Positions 31,636 through 39,801 of a DNA stretch of 55,050 bases are shown here, one piece after another. Position numbers and translations under genes: made by a program. The stretch's first letter is position 1. Every line of letters begins with the position of its first letter. The notes beneath the pieces were generated by a model that saw nothing but the letters and a program-made list of their open reading frames with translations, had not been told where the DNA came from and made no database searches. The stretch is from Oscillospiraceae bacterium. GTDB lineage: Bacteria; Bacillota; Clostridia; Oscillospirales; Oscillospiraceae. The DNA lies in assembly GCA_016295225.1 (NCBI GenBank), contig JAEDLP010000002.1:1-55050 (forward strand). Reading direction: 5' to 3'.

Positions 31636-33960
31636 TCAGACGCCGTGTTTGACCCGGTCGTGCTCCTCGGCCCGCTTGGCGTTGTTGAAGCGGTCCAGGG
31701 TACCCACCAGGTAGCCGGTGATCCGGCGGATGCGCTCAAAGGGGACGTCGTCCCGCTCCCGCCGGCCGCAGCCGGGGCACTGGTCGCCGATGATGCCGGA
31801 GAATCCGCAGACAGGGTCCCGGTCCACGGGGTGGTTCACGGAGCCGTAGCCGATGCCCTTCTCCTTCATGCAGCGGATGACCTTCTCGAAGGCCTCCAGG
31901 TTCTCGGTGGGGTCGCCGTCCATCTCGATGTAGCTGATGTGGCCGGCGTTGGTGAGGGCGTGGTAGGGGGCCTCGATGGCGATCTTGTCATAGGCGGAGA
32001 TGGGGTAGTACACAGGCACGTGGAAGGAGTTGGTGTAGTAGTCCCGGTCGGTGACCCCTTCGATGACGCCGTACTTCTCCTTGTCGATCTTCACGAAGCG
32101 GCCGGAGAGGCCCTCGGCGGGGGTGGCCAGCAGGGAGAAGTTCAGCTGACGCTTCTTGCTCTCCTCGTCCATCCGGGCCCGCATGTGGCCGATGATCTCC
32201 TGGCCCAGGATGCGGGCCTTCTCGCTCTCGCCGTGGTGCTCGCCGATGAGGACCTTCAGGGTCTCGGCCAGGCCGATGAAGCCCACGGACAGGGTGCCGT
32301 GCTTCAGGACCTCCCGGACCTCGTCGTCCCAGTCCAGGTTGTCGGAGTCGATCCACACCCCCTGGCCCATGAGGAAGGGGGCGTTCTTGACCTTCTTGCG
32401 GCACTGGAACTCAAAGCGCTCCAGCAGCTGCTCCACCGCCAGATCCAGCATGTGGTCCAGGCTCTCGAAGAAGACATTCAGGTCGCCCTTGGCCTTGATG
32501 CCCAGGCGGGGCAGGTTGATGGTGGTGAAGGACAGGTTGCCCCGGCCGTTGCAGATCTCCCGCTCGGGGTCGTGGATGTTGCCGATGACCCGGGTGCGGC
32601 AGCCCATGTAGGCGATCTCGGTCTCGGGATGGCCGGGCTTGTAGTACTGCAGGTTGAAGGGGGCGTCCACGAAGGAGAAGTTGGGGAAGAGCCGCTTGGC
32701 GGAGCACCGGATGGCCAGCTGGAAGAGGTCATAGTTGGGCTCGCCGGGGTTGTAGTTGACGCCCTCCTTCACCCGGAAGATCTGGATGGGGAAGATGGGG
32801 GTCTCGCCGTTGCCCAGGCCGGCCTCGGTGGTGAGCATGATGTTCTTCATGACCATGCGGCCCTCGGGGCTGGTGTCCATGCCGTAGTTGATGGAGGAGA
32901 AGGGGGTCTGGGCTCCGGCCCGGGAGTGCATGGTGTTCAGGTTGTGGATGAGGGCCTCCATGGCCTGATAGGTGGCCCGGTCGGTCTCCTTCACGGCCCG
33001 GTAGTGGGCGAAGTCCTGGCACTTGCGGGCCATGGTCTCCTCCAGGCCGTAGTTCTCGGTGAGGAAGGGCAGCTCGGCCTGGAAGTAGGCCTCGCAGTCC
33101 TCCAGCTTGGGGTAGAGGCCGGTCTCGGTCTCCAGCTTCTGGATGTTCTCCTTGACGGCGGACTCGGGGTCCTCCTGTCCGGCCAGGAGCATCAGGGCCC
33201 GGGCCAGATTCTGGCGGTAAATCCGCTTAAAGGTCTTCCGAACGCCGATGGCCATGCTGTAGTCGAAGTTCACGATGGACTGGCCACCGTGCTGGTCGTT
33301 CTGGTTGGACTGAACGGCGATGCAGGCCAGGGCGGTATAGGAGGAGATGTCGTTGGGCTCCCGGAGGGTGCCGTGGCCGGTGGAGAAGCCCCCGTCGAAG
33401 AGCTTGATCAGGTCGATCTGGGTGCAGGTGGTGGTCCCCATGGGGGCAAAGTCCATGTCGTGGATGTGGATGTCACCGCTCTGGTGGGCAGCGGCGTGCT
33501 CGGGCTTCATGACGAACATCTGATAGAACTGCTTGGACCCCTCGCTGCCGTACTTCAGCATGGTGCCCATGGCGGTGTCGCCGTCGATGTTGGCGTTTTC
33601 CCGCTTGATGTCGCTGTCCTTGGCGGAGGAGAAGGTGATGTCCTCGTAGATCTTCATCAGGCGGGTGTTCATCTCCCGGGCGCGGCTGCGCTCGGAGCGG
33701 TACAGGATGTAGGCCTTGGCGGTCTGGACGTAGCCGTTGTCCATGAGGACCCGCTCCACGATGTCCTGGATGTGCTCCACGTCGGGGCATTGGCCGCCCT
33801 CCACCTCCAGAATGGACGCCACTTCGTGGGCCAGGCGGGCCGCGGTCTCGTCATAACCGGGCTTGTAGGTGGCCTCAAAGGCCTTGTTGATGGCCTCGGC
33901 GATCTTGTTTTCATGGAACGGAACCAGGCGGCCGTCGCGCTTACGGATCTGCAGAACCAT
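31636..33960 (-). CDS. nrdD: Anaerobic (class III) ribonucleoside-triphosphate reductase
   Basis: Glycyl-radical enzyme of 774 residues that makes deoxyribonucleotides without oxygen. It begins with an ATP-cone regulatory domain (start MVLQIRKRDGRLVPFHENKI). The C-terminal part has the zinc site (CGFSGIIGDQCPGC) and the glycyl-radical region RRITGYLVGTLDR. Length is normal. Activation requires NrdG, encoded at 5.9-6.5 kb. The start has GGAGGAGG upstream. Tandem NrdR-like boxes in its promoter suggest repression when dATP is plentiful. Confidence 0.96.
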   Translation of the reverse strand: MVLQIRKRDGRLVPFHENKIAEAINKAFEATYKPGYDETAARLAHEVASILEVEGGQCPDVEHIQDIVERVLMDNGYVQTAKAYILYRSERSRAREMNTRLMKIYEDITFSSAKDSDIKRENANIDGDTAMGTMLKYGSEGSKQFYQMFVMKPEHAAAHQSGDIHIHDMDFAPMGTTTCTQIDLIKLFDGGFSTGHGTLREPNDISSYTALACIAVQSNQNDQHGGQSIVNFDYSMAIGVRKTFKRIYRQNLARALMLLAGQEDPESAVKENIQKLETETGLYPKLEDCEAYFQAELPFLTENYGLEETMARKCQDFAHYRAVKETDRATYQAMEALIHNLNTMHSRAGAQTPFSSINYGMDTSPEGRMVMKNIMLTTEAGLGNGETPIFPIQIFRVKEGVNYNPGEPNYDLFQLAIRCSAKRLFPNFSFVDAPFNLQYYKPGHPETEIAYMGCRTRVIGNIHDPEREICNGRGNLSFTTINLPRLGIKAKGDLNVFFESLDHMLDLAVEQLLERFEFQCRKKVKNAPFLMGQGVWIDSDNLDWDDEVREVLKHGTLSVGFIGLAETLKVLIGEHHGESEKARILGQEIIGHMRARMDEESKKRQLNFSLLATPAEGLSGRFVKIDKEKYGVIEGVTDRDYYTNSFHVPVYYPISAYDKIAIEAPYHALTNAGHISYIEMDGDPTENLEAFEKVIRCMKEKGIGYGSVNHPVDRDPVCGFSGIIGDQCPGCGRRERDDVPFERIRRITGYLVGTLDRFNNAKRAEEHDRVKHGV

Positions 33961-33998
33961 GCGTCATTCCTCCTCCCTTGGAATTTTAGTATTGTTTG

Positions 33999-34045
33999 AA
34001 CCACTATCTTGTGGTTGTGATCGTTTGATATACAATATGGTGTGT
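33999..34045 (-). promoter_or_regulatory. Tandem NrdR-box-like operators of nrdD
   Basis: Two 16-base dyads: 34030-34045 (ATACAATATGGTGTGT, 13 of 16 against acaCwAtATaTwGtgT) and 33999-34014 (about 11 of 16). Their centres are 31 bp apart, the helical phasing known for NrdR operator pairs. A weak minus-strand promoter TTGCAA, 16 bases, TATTGT overlaps the upstream box. Confidence 0.65.
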
Positions 34046-34183
34046 CTCGAATTTTGCAACAAACACATGATAGCATCCGTCCCTCGCTACGTCAAGACAA
34101 AGCGTTCAAAATTATTGCACAAAATTTAGGGGGAGAATTTTTCGAGCCACAACTGCTTGTGGTGGTTTGTTTGACTTTCCTGC

Positions 34184-34750
34184 TCAAAGGGTCTGTTTTT
34201 CAAGGCTTTCCCAGGTAGTTTCTTCCCTTTCCACCTGATCCCAGTGATCAAAGCGTGCCTCCAGCCCGTCCCAGGTCAAGACCGTAAATTGGTACTCCAC
34301 CAGCACATGGCAGGGCAGGACGCCCTCGATGATCCGCCGAAGCTCGTCGAAGTCCGCCGGCCTGCCGCCGATGTCCGGGAAGGTCACCCGCAGCCGCAGG
34401 GGGTCTCCTGTCTCGGACACCTGGGCGGGGATACCGCAGCCCCGGAGGGTGTCGTTCATGGCGGCGGGGGTAAAGCTGTCCCCGCTGATCCGCAGCAGAG
34501 CGGCCAGCGCCAGCCGGAGATCCTCGGTATCCCGGGAACCGGTGCGGCAGTTCAGCAGAGTCTGGAAGGTGGTCAGCCCCTCGTCCTGGGCGGTGGCCAG
34601 GCTCATTTCCCGCTGGGTGCTGGCCAGGTGGCCGGCCACCCCGTCCAGGGCGGCCCCGGCGCTCTGAAGCTCTCCCCACTGGAAGGAACCCTCCCACCGA
34701 TAGACCCCCAGGGGTTCCAGCAGGTCCCGCAAAATTTGTCCATAGCTCAT
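34184..34750 (-). CDS. Baseplate/tail protein, XkdU/YmfQ-like (gpI position)
   Basis: Protein of 188 residues, last gene of the phage cluster. N-terminal YGQILRDLLEPLGVYRWEGS and the length and position fit the XkdU/YmfQ (DUF2313) family, which caps the baseplate wedge and normally precedes tail-fibre genes. Its ATG overlaps the J-like stop in an ATGA. No fibre gene follows; the next element is the nrdD upstream region. Confidence 0.75.
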   Translation of the reverse strand: MSYGQILRDLLEPLGVYRWEGSFQWGELQSAGAALDGVAGHLASTQREMSLATAQDEGLTTFQTLLNCRTGSRDTEDLRLALAALLRISGDSFTPAAMNDTLRGCGIPAQVSETGDPLRLRVTFPDIGGRPADFDELRRIIEGVLPCHVLVEYQFTVLTWDGLEARFDHWDQVEREETTWESLEKQTL

Positions 34751-35772
34751 GTCAGTTCCTCCACAGAGAGAACCCCCAGCACGGGGAGCTGGCCGGGGGA
34801 GACCGTCACATCGTTGGCAGGGGAATCGACGCGGTAGTTTGCCACCCCTTCGGTCTCATAGATAAGCTGGCGCAGGTCGGCCAGAAGGAGGTCTTTTCCC
34901 AGAAGGCCACCGTCGAACCAGGTCTGGATGGCGGCGGACACGGCCTCCCGGACGGACTGGATCAGATGGCTCTCCCTGGCCTTCACGGAGACCAGCACGT
35001 TCACCGTCACGGCCTCGGGAGACAGAACCCGGAGATCCACAGCGATCTCCCGTTTGGACTCCAGGGCGTCCTGGACCTCCTCCAGCAGCTCCTGGGAGGG
35101 CAGGCCGCCGTCGGCGGCGATGTAGATATCCACCGTACCCAGGCCCCGGTTCTTGGGCAGAACATTGGCGGCCGCTACCCCCTCCAGGGCGGTGGCCTCC
35201 TGCTCATAGTAGGCGGCGTTGGTACCGTTGGGCAGCCGCTGGTAGCTGGCCAGAATTCTGGCCCGCAGGTCCTCGTCCTCCTCGGTCTCCCGGCCGCCGG
35301 TGAAGGCGGCGGGGTTGGTGCAGGCGTCCACCCCCGTGGGAGCCACGGCCATGGTGCGGATGGTGCCGGCGGGGGTGTTGCCTCCAGACCCCGGCCGGAC
35401 CGCCTGGGCAGGGACGTCCACAGAGAGATTCCCCGCCGGGAGGACGGCCTCCCGGGTGGTCTCAAAGGTCACCAGCCCCGCCGTCATGCACACCGTCCCC
35501 TGGGGGATGGGCAGGTCGGTCTGGGCGGCCGTCCCCACGGAAAAGCGCAGGGTCCCGGCGGCCCGGACGGCCTCGTTCCGGGTCAGGCCCCGGAGGAATG
35601 CGTGCTTGTCCAGCTCCTCCCCGGTGGCCGTCTGAGGGAAGCACTGGCGGCGGGTCCACTCCGCCTCCTGGTAGAGTCCGTAGACCTGGGCGGCCAGGGC
35701 GTAGAGCCGCACCGCCAGTTCCCCGGTTCCCTCGGGCAGCATGCCGGTCTCCCGGGCAAAGACCTCCAGCAT
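34747..35772 (-). CDS. Baseplate J-like protein (XkdT-like)
   Basis: Baseplate wedge protein of 341 residues from the first ATG. The core (LRARILASYQRLPNGTNAAYYEQEATALEGVAAANVLPK-type region near residues 170-205) is the baseplate J family signature. Homologues usually start with a TIDDIYQEML-type sequence; that sequence is present here upstream of the ATG, but the codon expected to be the start, at 35800-35802, is ACG instead of ATG, eight bases after a perfect AAAGGAG. The true start may be this ACG, or initiation may be damaged and use the internal ATG. Confidence 0.85.
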   Translation of the reverse strand: MLEVFARETGMLPEGTGELAVRLYALAAQVYGLYQEAEWTRRQCFPQTATGEELDKHAFLRGLTRNEAVRAAGTLRFSVGTAAQTDLPIPQGTVCMTAGLVTFETTREAVLPAGNLSVDVPAQAVRPGSGGNTPAGTIRTMAVAPTGVDACTNPAAFTGGRETEEDEDLRARILASYQRLPNGTNAAYYEQEATALEGVAAANVLPKNRGLGTVDIYIAADGGLPSQELLEEVQDALESKREIAVDLRVLSPEAVTVNVLVSVKARESHLIQSVREAVSAAIQTWFDGGLLGKDLLLADLRQLIYETEGVANYRVDSPANDVTVSPGQLPVLGVLSVEELT

Positions 35773-35825
35773 CTCCTGATAAATGTCGTCAATGGTTTTC
35801 GTGGTGATCGCTCCTTTCTCTTATA

Positions 35826-35880
35826 AGGCTCCCCTGGGAGGGGAGCTGGCACGGCGGAGCCGTGACTGATGGGTGCTATC
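35826..35880. repeat. Palindromic host repeat, copy R3 (type A)
   Basis: GGCTCCCCTGGGAGGGGAGC followed by TGGCACGGCGGAGCCGTGAC and TGATGGGTGCTATCC. It lies between the gp25-like and J-like genes of the phage cluster. Confidence 0.8.
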
Positions 35881-35881
35881 C

Positions 35882-36220
35882 TCACACCTCCACCTGGGCG
35901 GAGAGATCCTCCCCCTGCCAGGTGAGGTAGACGGTGAGGGTACGGGTCGCCTCCTCCCACGCCGCCCCGGTCACCGCCACCTCCTCGTCGGCCAGGGCCT
36001 CGGCAGCGTAGCTGGCCCCCAGGGCCTGGCGGGCCGAGGGCTTCTCCCGGGGAAGCTGATACAGCCTGCTCCCCAGATCGGGCAGCAGGGGGAAGGACCC
36101 CCGTCGGGTCTGGAGTTTAAATAAGACCCGCTCCAGCAGTTCCTCGGCTCCCGTGGCCTCCTGAAAGGCTCCGGCGCCGTCGGGACAGTAGTCCCCCGCC
36201 CGCAGCTTGCTCACAGCCAT
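35882..36220 (-). CDS. Baseplate gp25/W-like protein (XkdS-like)
   Basis: Protein of 112 residues. FKLQTRRGSFPLLPDLGSRL near residue 35 matches the gp25-like family, which joins baseplate wedges to the tail tube. ATG at 36220 lies seven bases after GGAGG and is preferred to the GTG at 36226. The ribosome site overlaps the end of the previous gene. Position fits XkdS. Confidence 0.8.
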   Translation of the reverse strand: MAVSKLRAGDYCPDGAGAFQEATGAEELLERVLFKLQTRRGSFPLLPDLGSRLYQLPREKPSARQALGASYAAEALADEEVAVTGAAWEEATRTLTVYLTWQGEDLSAQVEV

Positions 36221-36222
36221 GG

Positions 36223-36564
36223 TCACACCTCCTTCCCGTTGACCGTCACCTTACCGTTGATCTGGACGGAGCCGTCGGCCTTCAGCCGAATCCCCGCCCC
36301 GGCGGCCACGGAGATATAGACCTCCCCGGGTTCCCCCGGCTCCTGGACCTGCCCGGCCACACAGGGGGCCTCCTCGGGTCCGGTCTTGATGACCAGCACC
36401 GTGTCTCCCCGGGCGGGGGTCCACCGGTAGCCCCCGGGGGCGCACACCGGCAGGCCCCGCCGCTCTCCCGCCAGGGCCACCCCGGTCTCCCGTTCCAGGG
36501 TCACCTGGCCCAGCTCGGCAGCAGGCTCCCCCAGGGTGGGCTGGTTTCGATTCGCCATCCACAT
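36223..36564 (-). CDS. Baseplate spike/OB-type protein (XkdR-like)
   Basis: Protein of 113 residues, largely beta. An OB-like segment (RRGLPVCAPGGYRWTPARGD with TVLVIKT following) precedes a short C-terminal beta-repeat region (GIRLKADGSVQINGKVTVNG), as seen in small gpV-type spike proteins. Start ATG lies seven bases after GGAGG. Inferred to form or seat the puncturing tip. Confidence 0.65.
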   Translation of the reverse strand: MWMANRNQPTLGEPAAELGQVTLERETGVALAGERRGLPVCAPGGYRWTPARGDTVLVIKTGPEEAPCVAGQVQEPGEPGEVYISVAAGAGIRLKADGSVQINGKVTVNGKEV

Positions 36565-36580
36565 GGCGATCCCTCCTTTC

Positions 36581-37534
36581 TCACAGTACCGCGTCGGGGG
36601 CGCAGAGGGTCAGGGTGGTGGCGCAGCCCCGCTGGTCCATCTCCACCCGGCTCTCCCGCACCCGGTAGACGCCGTTTTTGCTCCACCCGGCCCGGGTGAG
36701 TTTCACCAGATCCCCCGGCCAGGCGGCGAAGGGGATGGTCACCGTCACCTCCACCTGGGTGAGCTCGGCGGCCGACCGGTTCAACTGGAACTGGCCGTTG
36801 TACCGTCGGGCCTGATACCCCGTCTTTCGCGGCAGAAGGATCACCCGGCTGCACCGGCCTCCCCGGGCTTTGAACCCGGTGTTCTCAATGACCTGCCGGT
36901 TCCAGCCGGACACATCCTTCACGGTGACCTGAGACAGAACCCCGTACCGCTTGACCCGCCACGCGGTCTCGGTGACGGGGGCGTCCCCGTCCAGAGGGAT
37001 GGGGGTCCCGTCGGCCCAGGGGGAGAGGACCAGACGGCCCTGCCGGTCGAACCGGGGGGTGACCCCGGCGTGATACCGGGCGAAGTCGTAAACCACCCCC
37101 CAGCAGCTCTGCCCCGAGGACACCGAGAATCCCGCCGCCCCGGGGAGGGTCACGGACCCCGCCAGGGAAATGCCATAGGGGGTCACGTAGTTCCGCAGAA
37201 TCTCCCCCAGGGTGGCCAGGCCGTAGTCGGCGGCCTCGGCCTGGTTGTCCAGGAGCAGGGCCTGCATACCCCGTCCGGTGATCTCCGCCGTGGCTCCCTC
37301 CTCCGACCACTGGCAGCGGCACTCGTCCACCACCCCGGTGAAGACGGTCTCCCCCGTTCGGGTGACGGTCATCCGGGTGCCGTCGGCCAGGAGATCCTCC
37401 TGCCCGGCGGTCCACAGGACCTTCACCCAAAAACTGTCGCAGGGGGATCCCAGGCCGTACTCCAGCCGCCAGGCCAGGGGGGTGGGCAGGACGAAAGCCC
37501 GGCCGTCATAGGTGGTCATGGTCCATTCCGTCAT
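36581..37534 (-). CDS. Tail hub protein (XkdQ-like)
   Basis: Protein of 317 residues. The start MTEWTMTTYDGRAFVLPTPL leads into the hub-type beta-barrel region (DSFWVKVLWTAGQEDLLADG), and WPGDLVKLTRAGWSKNGVYR near the end is typical of XkdQ/late-control D-like hubs. It would form the central ring of the baseplate on which the spike sits. It begins four bases after the LysM protein stop. Confidence 0.82.
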   Translation of the reverse strand: MTEWTMTTYDGRAFVLPTPLAWRLEYGLGSPCDSFWVKVLWTAGQEDLLADGTRMTVTRTGETVFTGVVDECRCQWSEEGATAEITGRGMQALLLDNQAEAADYGLATLGEILRNYVTPYGISLAGSVTLPGAAGFSVSSGQSCWGVVYDFARYHAGVTPRFDRQGRLVLSPWADGTPIPLDGDAPVTETAWRVKRYGVLSQVTVKDVSGWNRQVIENTGFKARGGRCSRVILLPRKTGYQARRYNGQFQLNRSAAELTQVEVTVTIPFAAWPGDLVKLTRAGWSKNGVYRVRESRVEMDQRGCATTLTLCAPDAVL

Positions 37535-37538
37535 ACCC

Positions 37539-38120
37539 TCACCCCACTCTCACCTGCTGGCCCGGACGGATGACGTTGGGGTTCTTGATCTGGGGATTCA
37601 GGGCCATCAGCCCACCCAAGGTCAGTCCGTAGGTCTGGGCGATGGCCCACAGGGTCTCCCCCGCAACCACCGTGTGATACCGTCCGGCGGAGACCGCCGG
37701 AGGCGCGGTGGTCCCGGTCCCGGCGGCGGGTTTTTCGGCCGTTTTGGCGGTGAGGCTCTGGCGGTAGCCCTCAAAGTCCTCCCAGAAGGTGAAGGTGTAC
37801 TTCACATAGTCCTTCCGGGGCTCCTGGGCCAGGGCCAGCTCCACAAAGTAGGCCTTGGCGCTCTGCCACACCGGGTGGACCAGGGCCCCGGGGCCGCTCT
37901 GGTAGAAGACCGAGGCCAGCTTTTTGAACTCGTCATAGGCCCCCGGTCCGTAGAACTCCCCTTCCCCGGTCATCACCCGGCGGGTGAGTCCCAGGTCCTG
38001 CATGGCGTAGCGGCCGAAGGGGATCTTGTGGACGGCTACCTTCCGCTGGTAGCGGATGGTGTAGGTCCGGGGGTTGTGGGGCCAGACATAGCCCTTGTAC
38101 TGCATGGGGGTCAGTTCCAT
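37539..38120 (-). CDS. LysM-containing baseplate/tail protein (XkdP-like)
   Basis: Protein of 193 residues. The N-terminal 120 residues are a tail hub/circularisation-type domain (MELTPMQYKGYVWPHNPRTY at the start). After an Ala/Thr/Pro linker comes one C-terminal LysM domain (YHTVVAGETLWAIAQTYGLT; NPNVIRPGQQVRV) that can bind peptidoglycan. ATG 38120 follows AAGGAGG; the longer reading from 38141 lacks a site. In PBSX this gene follows the tape measure; here it directly follows a 143-residue protein. Confidence 0.85.
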   Translation of the reverse strand: MELTPMQYKGYVWPHNPRTYTIRYQRKVAVHKIPFGRYAMQDLGLTRRVMTGEGEFYGPGAYDEFKKLASVFYQSGPGALVHPVWQSAKAYFVELALAQEPRKDYVKYTFTFWEDFEGYRQSLTAKTAEKPAAGTGTTAPPAVSAGRYHTVVAGETLWAIAQTYGLTLGGLMALNPQIKNPNVIRPGQQVRVG

Positions 38121-38142
38121 GTTTCCCCCTCCTTCCTCCATA

Positions 38143-38574
38143 TTAATATAATGTAAAGCCGCCGTCGTACCGGCGGGCGTCCCGCTGAACCGCCCGGTCC
38201 AGGGCCAGCAGATCCAGGGCCGGGGCGGGCGGACTCCGGTCGGAGAGGGTCACCGTCACCGTGGACCCGCCGCCCCGGGCCAGCCGGGAGACCCGGCCGG
38301 TCCGGCGCAGCCGCTGGGCCAGAACCGCCGAGCTCACCGTCCGCCCCTCCAAAGGCTCCGCCCAGGAGAGTTTGGGGTTCAAAACGGTCTCCCCTTCCAA
38401 ATTCTCCACGCCGGTTTGAGCAGCAGCGTAATCCAAAGCTTCCATCCCGGCCTTTCCCGAACCCACAGTTTCAGGCAGTCCGGGTTCTCCCCGGTCTGCC
38501 GCCGGAACCCGGATCGGCTCCTGCCAGTCCAGGTTGGGTTCCTCCTCCAGCAGAGGGGATAAGTAGTCGATCAC
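38143..38574 (-). CDS. Small protein in the tape-measure position
   Basis: Protein of 143 residues, not recognised. It begins with an acidic, Pro-rich segment, has a basic middle (AQRLRRTGRVSRLARGGG) and ends RDARRYDGGFTLY. It overlaps the previous gene by ATGA and stops 22 bp before the LysM gene. In contractile-tail operons a large tape-measure gene (over 1,000 residues in PBSX) occupies this place. This protein is far too short and lacks long helices, so it is not an ordinary tape measure. Confidence 0.7.
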   Translation of the reverse strand: MIDYLSPLLEEEPNLDWQEPIRVPAADRGEPGLPETVGSGKAGMEALDYAAAQTGVENLEGETVLNPKLSWAEPLEGRTVSSAVLAQRLRRTGRVSRLARGGGSTVTVTLSDRSPPAPALDLLALDRAVQRDARRYDGGFTLY

Positions 38575-39212
38575 AGAACCCCTCCCTTCTTCAGCCGTTC
38601 AAACCGTTCCAGGTCAAACCCGGGGTTCTCCCCCCGGGTCACTTCCCCCACCGCCCGGCCGCACACCGGGCAGCGGGCCTCCTCGGCCCCGGCCCGGCAG
38701 GCGGGACAGAGCCGGGCGGCCTCCTCCTCCTGGTCCAGCAGCAGGTGCAGGGCGCACCAGAGGTAGTCCCGCCCGGTCATGGCCTTCACCCGCTCCTCGG
38801 TGGGCAGCGCCCGGAAGGCCCGGAGGACCCTCCACTTGAGCCGCTCCTGGGGAAGCTGTTCCAGGGCGTTTTTCAGTTTCTCCACCCGGGCCGGGTCAGT
38901 CCCCAGGCCGGGGTTCTCCCGGCGGTCAAAGTCCGCCCAGGTCCGGGCCAGGTCTTCGATGGCCGCCGGGGGGAGGGCCTCCAATACCGCTCGGCCGCTG
39001 GGGTAGACCGGCCTGCCCGCCCGGGTCAGCGCCCGGGCCACCAGACAGGCGTTGGCGCAGAGGGCGGGGTCCCGCCCCGCCCGGGCCAGGTCCAGGGCTT
39101 CCCCTTTTGCCTCCAGCACCTGCCGGCTGGTAAGGAGGACCAGGGCGGTCCCGTCCTCCAGGGCCAGGTGGTCGGCCCCTCCGGCCAGGGTCAGCCAGTC
39201 GTAGTCTCTCAC
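38571..39212 (-). CDS. Tail assembly chaperone-like protein with C-terminal zinc ribbon (XkdN position)
   Basis: Protein of 213 residues. The first 110 residues fit a tail assembly chaperone by position and helical character (TALVLLTSRQVLEAKGEALD; IEDLARTWADFDRRENPGLG). The C-terminal third carries CPAC...CPVC, a zinc-ribbon pattern unusual in such chaperones. The start is GTG at 39212, overlapping the tube stop in a GTGA. The usual programmed frameshift seems replaced by one continuous reading frame. Confidence 0.7.
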   Translation of the reverse strand: MRDYDWLTLAGGADHLALEDGTALVLLTSRQVLEAKGEALDLARAGRDPALCANACLVARALTRAGRPVYPSGRAVLEALPPAAIEDLARTWADFDRRENPGLGTDPARVEKLKNALEQLPQERLKWRVLRAFRALPTEERVKAMTGRDYLWCALHLLLDQEEEAARLCPACRAGAEEARCPVCGRAVGEVTRGENPGFDLERFERLKKGGVL

Positions 39213-39598
39213 AGGCTGGTCTCCATGCGCCGGGCGGCCACCAGGGTGATCTTCTCCAGCACCGAGGTCCCCAGGTTGCCGGTCTCCCCGATCTTGCTCC
39301 ACTGGCAGCCGCTGTAGATGACCCGGCGGTCGGGCTTGCAGATGACCAGGCTGAAGTCCTCCAGGCCGTAGAAGTCGATGCCGTCGGCCAGGGCCTCGTC
39401 GGTGGCGTAGATGCGGGTGAGCTCCACCAGATGCTGGTACTGGCCGGGGATGGCGGCCACAGGCTCGGACTCCCCAAAGGCCTCCACGGCGGTGCTGGAC
39501 TTGGTGGTCTGGGCGGTGTAGCTCTGAACCACGGCCACCTTGCGGCCGTTGATCTCCAAATAGATGTCGCTGCTGGTGGGGATGGCTTTCACTGCCAT
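39209..39598 (-). CDS. Tail tube protein (XkdM-like)
   Basis: Protein of 129 residues forming the inner tube of the contractile tail. MAVKAIPTSSDIYLEINGRK at the start, and the length, fit XkdM-type tube proteins; it lies just after the sheath as expected. Start at 39598 lies seven bases after GGAGG; a second ATG two codons upstream overlaps that site. The region upstream to the sheath gene is unusually rich in hairpins. Confidence 0.8.
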   Translation of the reverse strand: MAVKAIPTSSDIYLEINGRKVAVVQSYTAQTTKSSTAVEAFGESEPVAAIPGQYQHLVELTRIYATDEALADGIDFYGLEDFSLVICKPDRRVIYSGCQWSKIGETGNLGTSVLEKITLVAARRMETSL

Positions 39599-39619
39599 TG
39601 ACATTCCTCCTTTTATTCG

Positions 39620-39801
39620 CGTGTCAAAACCGGCTTCGCCTGGGTTTTGACACGTGGGGCTTGCAGTCCGCCGCGCGCAGGGGCACATCCCCTGCACTTG
39701 CGGCCTGAGCAGTCTGTTTCCCGACGTACACGCCGCCGGAAAACAGGATTAAACTTTCTTCGCTGCCTGCGGGCAGCGAACTCTGTGAGACTTTCGCTCA
39801 C
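39620..39801. repeat. Array of five inverted repeats inside the tail operon
   Basis: Consecutive hairpins: GTGTCAAAACC / GGTTTTGACAC (39621-39653); GCAGGGG / CCCCTGC (39677-39695); CTGTTTCCCG / CGGAAAACAG with one mismatch (39714-39746); TTCGCTGCC / GGCAGCGAA (39759-39780); GTGAG / CTCAC (39785-39801). No coding gene explains them. They fill the non-coding gap between sheath and tube genes. Confidence 0.75.

Noticed and set aside
31600..33999. 799-residue plus-strand open frame antisense to nrdD, and similar long antisense frames at 27255-29318 and 29150-31297
   Set aside because: They mirror well-identified genes, have Gly/Val/His/Leu-biased composition typical of GC-rich antisense frames, and lack ribosome sites.
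39726..39733. Third copy of the CGTGTACG-N4-CGTACACG element
   Set aside because: Only one arm (CGTACACG-like) is present, inside the hairpin array, with no partner arm or TATTAGT at the right distance.
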